A stretch of DNA of 64,000 nucleotides, taken from assembly GCA_020049835.1 (NCBI GenBank), contig JAGVLK010000007.1, forward strand, positions 1-64,000, given 5' to 3'. Position 1 is the first letter of the stretch. Each line of letters starts with the position of its first letter. The position numbers and the translations under genes are program-made. Shown piece after piece: positions 48,833 to 57,629 of the stretch. Source of the DNA: Candidatus Babeliales bacterium. GTDB lineage: Bacteria; Babelota; Babeliae; Babelales; Vermiphilaceae. The notes beneath the pieces are model-generated. The model was not told the origin of the DNA and ran no database searches. It saw only the letters and a program-made list of their open reading frames with translations.

Positions 48833-49890
48833 AAAGATTACTCATACTTTGTTTAACAGTATGTACACAATATGCGTGGTTCGATTACGATAAAGCAATT
48901 GCCGCAGCACAGCAAGAGCAATGGCAGGATGCCAATGAGCAGCTTAAAAAATTAGTTGCTGAGCAACCTGAACGTGCTGATCTATTGTACGATGCCGGTA
49001 TAGCTGCTTATAAAAATGAAGACTTTAGCCAAGCTAAAGCGCTTTTTGATGCTGCAGCTACCAATAAAGATGCACCGCGTATACTCAAAGAGCAGGCATA
49101 TTTTAATAAAGCAAATGCGAGCGTTCAACTTAAAGAGCTCAAGGAAGCACTTAATACGTATGATCAAACACTTATGCTTAATCCTGACAACAGCCAAGCA
49201 CAGCATAACCGTGCGGTGGTAAAAAAGATGCTGGAAGAGCAAGAGCAGCAACAACAGCAAGAGCAACAAGACAAGCAAGATAACGAGCAGCAAGAAAATC
49301 AGCAACAAGATAAACAGGACAAACAGGATCAACAAAAAGATAAGCAGCAACAAAAGCAGGATAGAGATCAGCAACAACAGTCGCAACAAGGCCAAGGTCA
49401 GCAAGGTGAACAATCATCTGATCAGCAGCAATCAAAAGATGCCGGCGAGGAACAGCAAAAAGACGCACAAGACAAGAAAGATCGCCAAGAAGATGGTCTT
49501 AACGAGCAGGGCGATCAAGAAGATACACAAGAAGGCGGGCCAGATGAGCAGCAGGAGCATGCCGATGAACAAGAACAAAGGGATACAGGCGGCAACACTG
49601 ACCGCACTGCGCAAGAAAAAAAAGAGAAAGAGGAGTCCAAACAACAACAGCAGCATGCTTCACCTTCGCCTGAATTAAATGAGAAACAATCTCAGGATAT
49701 GCAAGCTCAAGCGAAAGAGCAAGAGCCTTTGCAAGAAAAAGAAAAAAAGGATGCAGCTGCAGGATTAAGCCCACAACTATTGCAGCAGCTTGAACGGCGT
49801 GAAGAGCGTGATGCGCAACTTAATAAGCAGGTTATTAGAGCACATGTAGGTCAACAGTTGAGAGGGAAACGTGGAGAGAATCTTTGGTAA
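48829..49890 (+). CDS. batC: TPR protein with Gln/Lys/Asp-rich low-complexity region, BatC-like
   Basis: 353 residues from the ATG at 48829 (overlapping the batB stop). A signal peptide (about 1-16) precedes tetratricopeptide-type helices to about residue 130 (QPERADLLYDAGIAAYKNED and AYFNKANASVQLKELKEALN). A region of about 170 residues follows that is dominated by Gln, Glu, Asp and Lys (136-300), probably disordered. Such a tail is seen in BatC proteins but is long here. The end overlaps batD by 20 bases. Confidence 0.8.
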   Translation: MKRLLILCLTVCTQYAWFDYDKAIAAAQQEQWQDANEQLKKLVAEQPERADLLYDAGIAAYKNEDFSQAKALFDAAATNKDAPRILKEQAYFNKANASVQLKELKEALNTYDQTLMLNPDNSQAQHNRAVVKKMLEEQEQQQQQEQQDKQDNEQQENQQQDKQDKQDQQKDKQQQKQDRDQQQQSQQGQGQQGEQSSDQQQSKDAGEEQQKDAQDKKDRQEDGLNEQGDQEDTQEGGPDEQQEHADEQEQRDTGGNTDRTAQEKKEKEESKQQQQHASPSPELNEKQSQDMQAQAKEQEPLQEKEKKDAAAGLSPQLLQQLERREERDAQLNKQVIRAHVGQQLRGKRGENLW

Positions 49891-51622
49891 GAGCGTACTG
49901 CTTGCTATACTGCTGACGCTGCATCTTGATGCAACAGTACGTATGCAATTACAAAATCTTGATGGTCAAACGATTACGCGTGCAACGGCAGGTCAGCCAT
50001 TTATGATTCAGATCACCATAAGTGATGTGCAGGCGAATGTGCAAGAACCAAGAATTGAGGGTCTGGGTAACTTTACGGTTGCCAATGCGGGATACCAGCT
50101 TATGGTAGTTAATGGTGTGCGATCATTGCAGTATCGCTATCAGATACGCATTGATACACCCGGAGAATATATATTAGGTCCTGCTCACATTGCAAATCCA
50201 CCAGAAAATTCAGCAACGCAAACGATTATAGTAGTAGCGCCTGAACCTGCGGTTTCAAAGCAGATTGCCGGTGGCAAACGGTATGCACAAGCTCAACCGG
50301 TTGTTGAACTTGTGGTTGATCGTGATCATCTGTATGTTGGTCAAAAATTGCGTGCAACGTTACGTTTTATTGCATCTGATGCAGAGCGTATAGCGATTGA
50401 ACCATTTGTTATGCAACCGACGTCGGCAATGACGGTATATCATACCGGTCAACCGGAACAGAGGCAGGTGATTATCGATGGTAAAGGATATAATCAAGTT
50501 GAATTGCATATGGATATGTATCCGTTAAAAGCAGGACGTATTGTTATACCTGCGCAATTTATGGATTATACAAAAGAGTCAGCTATGGATGCGGCGTTGG
50601 GTAATTTTGCAGCATTGTTTGGTCCGCGTTATGAGCGCAAACGTGCACATTCAAACGCAGTAACGCTTGAGGTGTTGCCCTTGCCGGCGCACACGGCTAC
50701 CGTTGATTTGGTAGGCGAGCTTACGCGGTTTGACGCCACTATTGAGCCTAATGTTGCACAACAATATGAAGGGCTGGTGCTCAAACTTATCTTTGAAGGA
50801 GATGCGCATTTTGCCGGTATGCCAACTCCGGAATTACAACAAATGCCTCCTGAGCTTAAATATTATCGCTCCAAATCAGATTTGCAGGAGCTTGCGCATG
50901 GACAACAGTATATATGTGAATACATCGTGCAGGGGTTGCAACCGGGAGACTATATCATTCCGGCACAAACTATTACCTACTTTGATACGCAAACCGGTAG
51001 TTATAAAACAAAAACAACAACACCATTGTATATCACCATTATGTCGGGCCAACCGATACATCAACAGCAACGTGCAGTGCAGCCTGCCGCGCCGGTGCAA
51101 GAAGAAAATATACCACAACCAACTGTTGAGCAATCGCCGATTGCTCCATTACATGCATCTGTACACGCTGGTACCTATAACTTCTTATATTATGGATTGC
51201 CATGGTGGCTATTACTGTTGTTAGCGCTCATATTGTATGCGAGCACCTATGCGCAACAGTTACAGATGTATGCGCACGCTTTGCTCGAGCGTATTGCTCC
51301 TGCATATATGCGGCGCAGATTTTTTGAGCAGATAAAAAAAGAGCTCGCGCACGCGACAGCTGCACATAATTACCAGCAGTTGCAACATATTTTGGCGCAA
51401 GTTATTGCGCGGCATATGCAGTGTGCTCCGGAATCCATAGATCAGGAAGCAATGATGGCGTGCGTTGATGCAACGTCCTGGTCGCTAGAAAAAAAACAAC
51501 GATGGCAACAATTTGTACAGCGTTTGCGTGAATATTTATATGCGCAACATGCTCGAACGCACGATGAGCAGCTGTTTGCGGCGACTGAGCTCTGGATTGA
51601 TGAATTTGAAAGGAATGCATAA
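49871..51622 (+). CDS. batD: BatD-like periplasmic protein with C-terminal membrane anchor
   Basis: 583 residues with a signal peptide (about 1-20), Ig-like beta domains (TITRATAGQPFMIQITISD, then a later LYVGQKLRATLRFI), and a C-terminal membrane helix (GLPWWLLLLLALILYAS) with a cytosolic tail of about 130 residues. BatD is thought to present substrates to BatA and BatB in other bacteria. The start is a GTG at 49871 within batC, with GAGGG as Shine-Dalgarno. Its stop overlaps the batE ATG by one base. Confidence 0.8.
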   Translation: MERIFGKSVLLAILLTLHLDATVRMQLQNLDGQTITRATAGQPFMIQITISDVQANVQEPRIEGLGNFTVANAGYQLMVVNGVRSLQYRYQIRIDTPGEYILGPAHIANPPENSATQTIIVVAPEPAVSKQIAGGKRYAQAQPVVELVVDRDHLYVGQKLRATLRFIASDAERIAIEPFVMQPTSAMTVYHTGQPEQRQVIIDGKGYNQVELHMDMYPLKAGRIVIPAQFMDYTKESAMDAALGNFAALFGPRYERKRAHSNAVTLEVLPLPAHTATVDLVGELTRFDATIEPNVAQQYEGLVLKLIFEGDAHFAGMPTPELQQMPPELKYYRSKSDLQELAHGQQYICEYIVQGLQPGDYIIPAQTITYFDTQTGSYKTKTTTPLYITIMSGQPIHQQQRAVQPAAPVQEENIPQPTVEQSPIAPLHASVHAGTYNFLYYGLPWWLLLLLALILYASTYAQQLQMYAHALLERIAPAYMRRRFFEQIKKELAHATAAHNYQQLQHILAQVIARHMQCAPESIDQEAMMACVDATSWSLEKKQRWQQFVQRLREYLYAQHARTHDEQLFAATELWIDEFERNA

Positions 51623-52329
51623 TGTTATATATCGTTGTGCTTTGTGTCATGAGTATGTATGCACATGCAATCGATGATCAGGCCTTGTTTGCACAAGCAA
51701 CAAAAGCATATGATGAGCAACAGTTTGCTGCAGCAGAAGAACAGTTTTTGAGCATCGCCGATAAAAGTCCGGCGGTGTGGTATAATGCGGGCAATGCGGC
51801 ATTTCAGTTACATGGGTATGGTAATGCGATGTTGTATTGGTTACGTGCAGCACGTACAACCGATGTGCGTTTGTATCGCGATAGTATGCACAATATCGCC
51901 TATCTGCGTGAGCGTTTAGGTTACACCATTTCACCACAAGAGCGTGTATATTTTTATTGCAAACTCATAACCTGTTATCTACCATTACTGCTCGTGCATT
52001 TACTGCTGATCGCGCTGTGGATGCTCATGCTGTGGTTGTGGCAACATAAACTGTTGCACAGATGGTTCTTGTTGTGTATAAGTTTGTTGAGTATACTGGT
52101 AATGCTTATGACGTGGATCTGCAGGCCGGAAAAAGATCGCGCGGTGGTTATTGTGCAGCAAGCATCACTGTATGCAGGGCCTAATAGTTCATTTTATCAG
52201 TTGGCGAGCGTGCAGCAGGCGCAGATTGTTACGCTGCTCAGCAGAACGCCCGTATGGGATAAAATAGCATATAATGGTCAGGTAGGTTGGGTAGCACATG
52301 CGCAGGTAGAGCCGATTGATCAGGCATAG
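51622..52329 (+). CDS. batE: TPR and SH3-type protein, BatE-like
   Basis: 235 residues: signal peptide (MLYIVVLCVMSMYAHA), TPR-like helices (about 20-90, AVWYNAGNAAFQLHGYGNAML), two membrane helices (about 115-170) and a C-terminal SH3-like domain (VVIVQQASLYAGPNSS, then VGWVAHAQVEPI). This is the normal BatE layout. It closes the batABCDE operon. MoxR-type ATPase and DUF58 genes, usual upstream partners, are absent here. Confidence 0.8.
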   Translation: MLYIVVLCVMSMYAHAIDDQALFAQATKAYDEQQFAAAEEQFLSIADKSPAVWYNAGNAAFQLHGYGNAMLYWLRAARTTDVRLYRDSMHNIAYLRERLGYTISPQERVYFYCKLITCYLPLLLVHLLLIALWMLMLWLWQHKLLHRWFLLCISLLSILVMLMTWICRPEKDRAVVIVQQASLYAGPNSSFYQLASVQQAQIVTLLSRTPVWDKIAYNGQVGWVAHAQVEPIDQA

Positions 52330-52385
52330 GCTTCGTGAACCAAAGTTGAATAGTTGTTGAATATTAATGTTACAAGGATTAATGC

Positions 52386-53375
52386 ATGTTTTTTGATGAG
52401 CAGCGTACAAAGCCAAATGATAGCAAATTGATAAGATTGGTAAAAAAAATATTAGGATTTGATAGTAGTCCAGATAAACCTCTTATTTCGCGTGAGAATG
52501 CAAAAGAGATTATTGGTCTTGTTACGTTAGTATTTTTGATTCGTACATTTGGATTTGGTCTATATCAAGTGCCAAGTGGCTCGATGGAAACAACGATGTT
52601 AGTTGGCGGCAGATTTTTTGCAGACAAGTTGAGCTATCTTTTTATTAATCCCAAAATCGGTGATGTGATCTCATTTAACGATCCTACCTATCCATATTCA
52701 TCAAATACATTATCGCGTTTATGGGAAAACTATGTGTGGGGACCGGCAAACTGGACAAAACGAATTATAGGTCTTCCTGGTGATGTTATGGAGGGCCGCA
52801 TAGAAGATGGCAAACCGGTGGTCTATCGCAATGGCATAAAACTTGATGAACCTTATATTAATAAATATCCGCTCGTTGCGTTGTTTAAAGTTGATCCATC
52901 AGGTCTTTATCAGCACATGCAAGCCGGGTGCAACAACGAAGAGATGTATGCATATACTTACTATTCATGTGATCCATCAAAACCGCTTGATGCGCAACCA
53001 TTTTATCAAATTAATCCACACAAAATTGTAATTGGAAAAGATGGTAAACCATTGATGCTTTGGCCGGGGCATCCGATTCGTCCTACCATGACAGATCGTG
53101 TAGAAAATCCGCAAGGCAATGTTTTTGACGGTTCTGATGTTTTTTATATCACGTTAGCCGATGATGAATATTGGTGTATGGGTGATAATCGTATGGCCAG
53201 TCATGATTGCCGTTTCTTTGGACCAATCAAACATTCGCTCATTCATGGTAGAATTCTATTTTGCATCTGGTCACTTGATAGTGATGAATCATGGTTTATT
53301 GTAGATTTACTTAAACACCCGATTGGCTTCTGGCAACGTGTGCGTTGGCATGATTGCCTTTCATGGGTACGATAA
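52386..53375 (+). CDS. lepB: signal peptidase I
   Basis: Membrane serine protease that removes signal peptides, 329 residues. An N-terminal membrane anchor (about 43-57) is followed by the catalytic serine in VPSGSMET (S66), the general base in WTKRIIGLPGD (K125), and the late motif MGDNRMASHDCRFFGPI. It is longer than usual, with an insert between box D and the C-terminal motif (about 140-240), which includes several cysteines. The ATG follows AAGGA. It would process the many exported proteins in this window. Confidence 0.93.
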   Translation: MFFDEQRTKPNDSKLIRLVKKILGFDSSPDKPLISRENAKEIIGLVTLVFLIRTFGFGLYQVPSGSMETTMLVGGRFFADKLSYLFINPKIGDVISFNDPTYPYSSNTLSRLWENYVWGPANWTKRIIGLPGDVMEGRIEDGKPVVYRNGIKLDEPYINKYPLVALFKVDPSGLYQHMQAGCNNEEMYAYTYYSCDPSKPLDAQPFYQINPHKIVIGKDGKPLMLWPGHPIRPTMTDRVENPQGNVFDGSDVFYITLADDEYWCMGDNRMASHDCRFFGPIKHSLIHGRILFCIWSLDSDESWFIVDLLKHPIGFWQRVRWHDCLSWVR

Positions 53376-53400
53376 TTAATTTTTTATTAAAGGAGCTGGT

Positions 53401-53868
53401 ATGCGTATACCAAAAATCTTATTGGCGGTGATATTGATTAGTTTTGCAGGATGCGTGGGTCAAGGGAAAAAAGAGAAAATGACGGGCACCATCGTGATTA
53501 ATGTTCTTGATAAAGAATTTCATGATGATTGTCATATTAAAGGTTCTATACATGTTCCGTATGAAGAGATTGTTTCGTTTGCCTTAGGTAATATTGATAA
53601 AGAAAATTCTCTCATCGTTACCTATTGCTCTAATAGAATGTGTACTGCAAGTGGCGCTTCAGCAGCTGAGTTACGAGCAGAAGGATTCAAAGCTATGGCA
53701 TATGAAGATGGTGTTGCCGGATGGTATCAAAAAGGCCTTCCAGTTGAGGGTCCATGCACAAAATCATATCTTTTGAAAAAAGATGTGCATCCAGAGCTTG
53801 AAGAAACGAAAGATATAAGTATAATTAGTACAGAAGATCTGGCTCATAAGTTGAATTTTGCGAGTTAG
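53401..53868 (+). CDS. rhodanese-like lipoprotein
   Basis: 155 residues. A lipobox LISFAGC puts lipidation at C18. The remaining part is a rhodanese domain: VLDKEFHDDCHIKGSIHVPYEEI, with the catalytic-loop cysteine C76 in VTYCSNRMC (a second cysteine C81 follows), then ELRAEGFKAMAYEDGVAGW, the family closing motif G-V-x-x-W. It would sit in the periplasm and could handle persulfides or redox chemistry. The ATG follows AAAGGAG. It is followed by tRNA-Cys at 12 bases. Confidence 0.85.
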   Translation: MRIPKILLAVILISFAGCVGQGKKEKMTGTIVINVLDKEFHDDCHIKGSIHVPYEEIVSFALGNIDKENSLIVTYCSNRMCTASGASAAELRAEGFKAMAYEDGVAGWYQKGLPVEGPCTKSYLLKKDVHPELEETKDISIISTEDLAHKLNFAS

Positions 53869-53879
53869 AGATTAAAAAA

Positions 53880-53953
53880 GGCGGCATAGCCAAGTGGTAA
53901 GGCAGAGGACTGCAAATCCTCCATCCCCGGTTCAAATCCGGGTGCCGCCTCCA
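53880..53953 (+). tRNA. tRNA-Cys (GCA)
   Basis: The acceptor stem GGCGGCA pairs with TGCCGCC. The anticodon stem GAGGA/TCCTC closes the loop CTGCAAA, giving anticodon GCA. The T-loop is TTCAAAT between CCCGG and CCGGG. The discriminator base is T and CCA is encoded (53951-53953). U73 is a typical identity base of tRNA-Cys. Confidence 0.95.
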
Positions 53954-54004
53954 AACAAAAAGTAGTAATAAGCGTTTGCAAAAAAAGGAGACATATACGG
54001 TGTC

Positions 54005-54092
54005 GCCGGGGTGGCGGAATAGGTAGACGCAAAGGACTTAAAATCCTTCGGTTCATAGAGCCGTGCCGGTTCGAGTCCGGCCCTCGGCACCA
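54005..54092 (+). tRNA. tRNA-Leu (TAA)
   Basis: The acceptor stem GCCGGGG pairs with CCTCGGC (one G-T pair). The anticodon stem AAGGA/TCCTT encloses CTTAAAA, so the anticodon is TAA. A long variable arm (CGGTTCATAGAGCCG), as in Leu and Ser tRNAs, is present. The T-loop is TTCGAGT. The discriminator is A and CCA is encoded. Confidence 0.95.
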
Positions 54093-54205
54093 AATAAAAA
54101 AACAAACATTGCTTGACAATTTTGAGAAGATAAGTAAGTCTCAAGATAATAACGTGAGTGTTGGTATTGTTGAAAAAATTTCAAAACCTATAAAGGATGA
54201 CCTCG

Positions 54206-54475
54206 ATGAACAAAGCTATGTTAATTGAAGCTATGGCAAAATTGACTAAATTACCAAAATCAACTTGCAAAGATTGCTTAGAAGCTTTCATTCAATCAGT
54301 AGGCAAAGCTCTTAAACAAGACAAACAAGTTGTATTGACTAACTTTGGTACGTTTAAAGTAATTAAACGTAAAAGCCGCGTTGGTGTAAACCCTGCGACT
54401 AAGAAAAAGATGACTATCCCTGCAAAACGCGTTCCTAAGTTCAGCGCAGGCAAAGCTCTTAAAGAATTAGTGTAA
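54206..54475 (+). CDS. hup: HU family DNA-binding protein
   Basis: A nucleoid protein of 89 residues. The fold and motif NFGTFKVIKRKSRVGVNPAT, then KKKMTIPAKRVPKFSAGKAL, match HU, including the minor-groove arm with the proline-containing turn. The start is the second in-frame ATG (54206), since AAAGGATG is well spaced for it; an ATG at 54197 is less favourable. It is followed by a terminator. Confidence 0.93.
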   Translation: MNKAMLIEAMAKLTKLPKSTCKDCLEAFIQSVGKALKQDKQVVLTNFGTFKVIKRKSRVGVNPATKKKMTIPAKRVPKFSAGKALKELV

Positions 54476-54510
54476 TTGCCAAGCAATTGCGACATTCTCG
54501 TAATAAAAAA

Positions 54511-54537
54511 GACACTCAAGTACGGGTGTCTTTTTTT
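54511..54537 (+). terminator. rho-independent terminator of the HU gene
   Basis: GACACTC pairs with GGGTGTC (one G-T pair) across AAGTAC, followed by TTTTTTT. The stem is preceded by AAAAAA, so it may also work on the minus strand. Confidence 0.85.
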
Positions 54538-54743
54538 ATGTCCAAGTTGTTTTCAAATAGAAATGTTTTTAATGGGTTTATTTTTAAGATCGGTCTTATT
54601 AAAATTGCCGATTGCTACTATTTCTAATTGTATTCTACGCTATCTTTGATAGTTTTGCTTGCTAATTCAACCCGTGTATTATTATACTAATAGTAAATAG
54701 ATCGAGATATAGTAGCTCAATCTTTAAATGGAGGTGCCTTATT

Positions 54744-55169
54744 ATGGCAGATCAAATATCAGAATCAATTGGCCAGCCAATGACAGAACAGGCAGTTGGT
54801 ATTGTAGACCGTGTAAAAGTTTGGTTTACCGGGCTTGGTATTATGCAGCGGCTGCAAGAGCATAAACAATTTCTTATAGAGCTTGGGATTTTCTTGGGCG
54901 CCGGATTTGTTTTAGGCCTTATTATTAAGCGTTATTTAAAATACATTTTGTTGCTGGTGCTATTTATTGTTACCCTAGTTATCCTTGAGCAATTCAATAT
55001 CATTAATATTGGTGTTAACTGGGCAAAAGTTCAGGATTTACTCAATATTAAACAGGGTTTATCATTCGATGAAGGAATGGTAAATAGTTATGTTTCATGG
55101 ATAAAAGCAAATGTATGGATTGTGCTCAGTGCTTCACTTGGCTTTTTATTTGGTCTTAAATTAGGGTAA
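54744..55169 (+). CDS. FUN14-like membrane protein
   Basis: 141 residues with about three hydrophobic segments. The segment FLGAGFVLGLIIKRYLKYIL, then LLVLFIVTLVILEQ, then INIGVNWAKVQDLL matches the FUN14 pattern of G-F-x-x-G-x(n)-K, a hydrophobic helix, then G-x-x-x-v-N-W. It lies directly before the split PilB genes (5 bases between) and has a strong GGAGG Shine-Dalgarno. Alternatively it is a membrane protein of the pilus machine that only resembles FUN14. Confidence 0.45.
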   Translation: MADQISESIGQPMTEQAVGIVDRVKVWFTGLGIMQRLQEHKQFLIELGIFLGAGFVLGLIIKRYLKYILLLVLFIVTLVILEQFNIINIGVNWAKVQDLLNIKQGLSFDEGMVNSYVSWIKANVWIVLSASLGFLFGLKLG

Positions 55170-55174
55170 AGCAT

Positions 55175-55822
55175 ATGTTAGATCGTGTAGCAATTACAAA
55201 ACTTCTTCTGGAGCTTGCGCGTAGACAGGTAATTACCGAACAGATGGCGCGCGATCTTGAGCATCAATTTAACGATGCAGAACAGGAACGCTTTGATGAT
55301 TTTCTTTTGCAAGAAGGTGTTATTAGCAAAGAGGATCTATTGCAAGCGTTGTCGCAAGTGTATCAAGTGCCATCAACCGATGTTGAAGGATATTTTTTTC
55401 AGACGCATCTACTGCAAATGTTTCCTGAGAATTTTTTAATTATGAATGGCATAATCCCCATGGAACGGGATGAAAATATCCTGGTTGTTGTCGCTTCAGA
55501 TCCGACTAATCCAGAGCTTCTTCCACGTATTGGTGAACATGTTTCGTATGATATTGAGTTTTTTGTTGGTATTTATACGGATATTAAGGATGCCATTGAA
55601 GAGTATTATGATCGTGCGTTAACGGAAGATTTTGATCATGAAGGTGAGCCTATGCACGAAGATATGGTGCGTCTTGAAGATTTAGATGATTTACCGGTTG
55701 CGCAAGAAGATCGTGATCAATCAGCATTTTTAAAAGACAAAATTGATGATTTTGCCAAAACTGAATCAGAACTGGAGCGTGATGAAGTTGATCGGCGCGC
55801 TCGTTATGGAGAGCGTAAATAA
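55175..55822 (+). CDS. PilB/GspE N-terminal (MshEN-type) protein, separate from the ATPase
   Basis: 215 residues. The sequence resembles the N-terminal MshEN/T2SSE_N domains of PilB: a helical region with DFLLQEGVISKEDLLQALSQ, then VPSTDVEGYFF, then PENFLIMNGIIPMERDENIL, then VVVASDPTNPELL. In PilB these domains precede the ATPase in one chain; here the frame ends in a charged tail (ELERDEVDRRARYGERK) and the ATPase starts as a separate gene 14 bases later. This may be a natural split. Its 5' end lies close after the FUN14-like gene. It would form the outer ring or bind a regulator such as c-di-GMP, which is inference. Confidence 0.75.
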   Translation: MLDRVAITKLLLELARRQVITEQMARDLEHQFNDAEQERFDDFLLQEGVISKEDLLQALSQVYQVPSTDVEGYFFQTHLLQMFPENFLIMNGIIPMERDENILVVVASDPTNPELLPRIGEHVSYDIEFFVGIYTDIKDAIEEYYDRALTEDFDHEGEPMHEDMVRLEDLDDLPVAQEDRDQSAFLKDKIDDFAKTESELERDEVDRRARYGERK

Positions 55823-55836
55823 CAAAGGCGGCCATC

Positions 55837-57003
55837 ATGTCAGTAAGCATACCGCATGTACCGGTTGTAGATCAAGTTGATGCACTTCTTGCAAGTGCTA
55901 TCGCTCAGGGTGCTTCCGATATTCACCTGCAGACATGCAAGCAGGGCTTACGTGTGCGTTTGCGTATCGATGGTATGCTCTATGATCAACAAACTATTCC
56001 CGTTGAACTTATGCATCAAGTCGTTGCACGCATTAAAGTTCTTGCCAATATCGATATCGCACAGCAGCGTATTCCGCAAGATGGTAAATTTCAGCTGCCC
56101 TTTGAAGATCGCACCATCGACATTCGTGTCTCCACATTCCCATCACTTTTTGGGCAAAATATAGCATTACGTATTTTAGACCAAGACAAAGAGGTGGTGA
56201 CCATTGAACATTTGGGTATGTCACCGGAGCTGCAAGAGCAATTTAAAACTATTATAACACAACCGCAAGGGCTTTTTTTGGTTACCGGGCCAACCGGTTC
56301 GGGTAAAACTACCACCCTATATGCCGCCTTGCTGCATATTAATAGTCCGGAAAAAAATATCATAACATTAGAAGATCCTATCGAATATTACGTGCAGGGG
56401 TTAACGCAAGGGCATATTCACCCCGAAGCGGGGTTTACCTTCGAAAAAGGTATGCGGCATATGTTACGCCAAGATCCTGATATTATCATGATCGGGGAGA
56501 TTCGTGATGCGCAAACCGCTTCTATTGTTATGCAAGCTGCAATGACGGGTCATTTGGTGCTCAGTACCTTGCATACCAATGATGCACCAACGGCTGTGAT
56601 GCGTCTGATGGATATCGGTGTTGAGCCATTTTTATTAACTGCGAGCCTTTCGGGTGTGTTGGCACAACGTTTGGCGCGGACATTATGCAGTTGCAAGCGC
56701 GCACGCGCAGTTACACAACAAGAGGCTGACTTTTTACAGCAGCATGGCCATACATTTAAGACGCTCTATGAACCGGTCGGCTGTGATGCCTGTATGCAGA
56801 TTGGCTATAAAGGGCGCACCGGTATATTTCAGTTACTTCCTATTACTGACGCCATGCGAGCTGCATTAAGCACTAGCCAAGAGCTTGATTATATTCGTGC
56901 GCAAGCACATGGTATTGGCATGCAATCACTGTTGCAGGACGGACTCTATAAAGTGGCACAAGGTATTATTTCTTTGCAAGATCTCCTGCGCGTTATTCCT
57001 TAA
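55837..57003 (+). CDS. type IV pilus / type II secretion ATPase (PilB/GspE), C-terminal half
   Basis: 388 residues. Walker A is GPTGSGKTTT (151-160), the Asp box includes EDPIEYYVQGLTQGHI, Walker B is IIMIGEIRDAQT, and the His box is TGHLVLSTLHTNDA. A tetra-cysteine zinc site is C-S-C in RTLCSCKRA and GCDACMQIGYKGRTGIF, as in PilB and GspE. A full PilB would be about 560 residues; the N-terminal part is the separate upstream gene. It would drive extension of the pilus made from the pilin at 11500. The ATG follows AAAGG. Confidence 0.87.
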   Translation: MSVSIPHVPVVDQVDALLASAIAQGASDIHLQTCKQGLRVRLRIDGMLYDQQTIPVELMHQVVARIKVLANIDIAQQRIPQDGKFQLPFEDRTIDIRVSTFPSLFGQNIALRILDQDKEVVTIEHLGMSPELQEQFKTIITQPQGLFLVTGPTGSGKTTTLYAALLHINSPEKNIITLEDPIEYYVQGLTQGHIHPEAGFTFEKGMRHMLRQDPDIIMIGEIRDAQTASIVMQAAMTGHLVLSTLHTNDAPTAVMRLMDIGVEPFLLTASLSGVLAQRLARTLCSCKRARAVTQQEADFLQQHGHTFKTLYEPVGCDACMQIGYKGRTGIFQLLPITDAMRAALSTSQELDYIRAQAHGIGMQSLLQDGLYKVAQGIISLQDLLRVIP

Positions 57004-57093
57004 TCTATTCAAACTGTGCTCATATCTTTTTTTTGTTGTAACTCTGTGCTAGAATGTGGCCATATTGGTTTTACGTCTATCAAAGGAGTCTAC

Positions 57094-57552
57094 ATGAAAC
57101 GTCACATAGCTAGTATTCTTTATTGTTTTTGTATGGTTATGCAATTGTCAGCGTATCCTCATCCAGGAGTTCGACTACCTGCTTTTCATCATAGTAATCA
57201 CGATGGTGATATGCCCATTGTTTATCCCGGATGGAGAGATAATAAACCTGCAGCTGCAGCGCCTGAACGTACACCAAATGAACGTACAACAAAACCGGCA
57301 AAAGAACCGTTTGTGCAGCCATCAATTCTACCCGATCTACCCGATGAGACTGACGGCGAAACAGGCGATCGTGCGCATATAGTATATAACAAGGGTACTG
57401 AAAAAGATGGAACGTCCCTAACCATAGATCTTGAGCCACAAGAGACCAAGGAGATATTCAACTCTTTATCGCCTGCAATTAATGGATTAGTAATCTTCGG
57501 CGGCGCGTTAATTCTGGGCTATGGTATTTATTGGTACAAGAACAAAAAATAG
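57094..57552 (+). CDS. small secreted or membrane-anchored hypothetical protein
   Basis: 152 residues starting from the ATG at 57094, which follows AAAGGAG; an upstream frame start at 57016 lacks such a site. Signal peptide (about 1-21, ending LSAYP), then a Pro-, Thr- and Asp-rich linker (about 50-100), and a C-terminal membrane helix (INGLVIFGGALILGYGIYWY) ending in KNKK. The type I topology would leave the linker outside. No family recognised. It is 90 bases past the PilB ATPase gene. Confidence 0.65.
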   Translation: MKRHIASILYCFCMVMQLSAYPHPGVRLPAFHHSNHDGDMPIVYPGWRDNKPAAAAPERTPNERTTKPAKEPFVQPSILPDLPDETDGETGDRAHIVYNKGTEKDGTSLTIDLEPQETKEIFNSLSPAINGLVIFGGALILGYGIYWYKNKK

Positions 57553-57629
57553 GTAACAATAGCAATCATTACATAACCATGGTATATTAAAATAATAGCA
57601 ACAATACTCTTAAAAACCATTGGTTATAT

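Noticed and set aside
48982-49413. Leu/Ile/Val-rich antisense frame opposite the BatC-like gene
   Set aside because: It arises because CAA/CAG-rich coding sequence reads as Leu-rich on the other strand. No start signal and no membrane-protein pattern beyond that.
49241-49690. CAA/CAG-rich stretch considered as a DNA repeat array or CRISPR-like element
   Set aside because: It is degenerate, in frame and codes for the low-complexity tail of a TPR protein. There are no regular spacers.
53865-54144. Minus-strand open frames over the two tRNA genes
   Set aside because: They are antisense translations of tRNA-Cys and tRNA-Leu, a well-known source of spurious proteins. The tRNA cloverleafs explain the sequence fully.
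54113-54150. TTGACA upstream of HU as its promoter
   Set aside because: No -10 hexamer at a reasonable distance was found, so the match is left unassigned.
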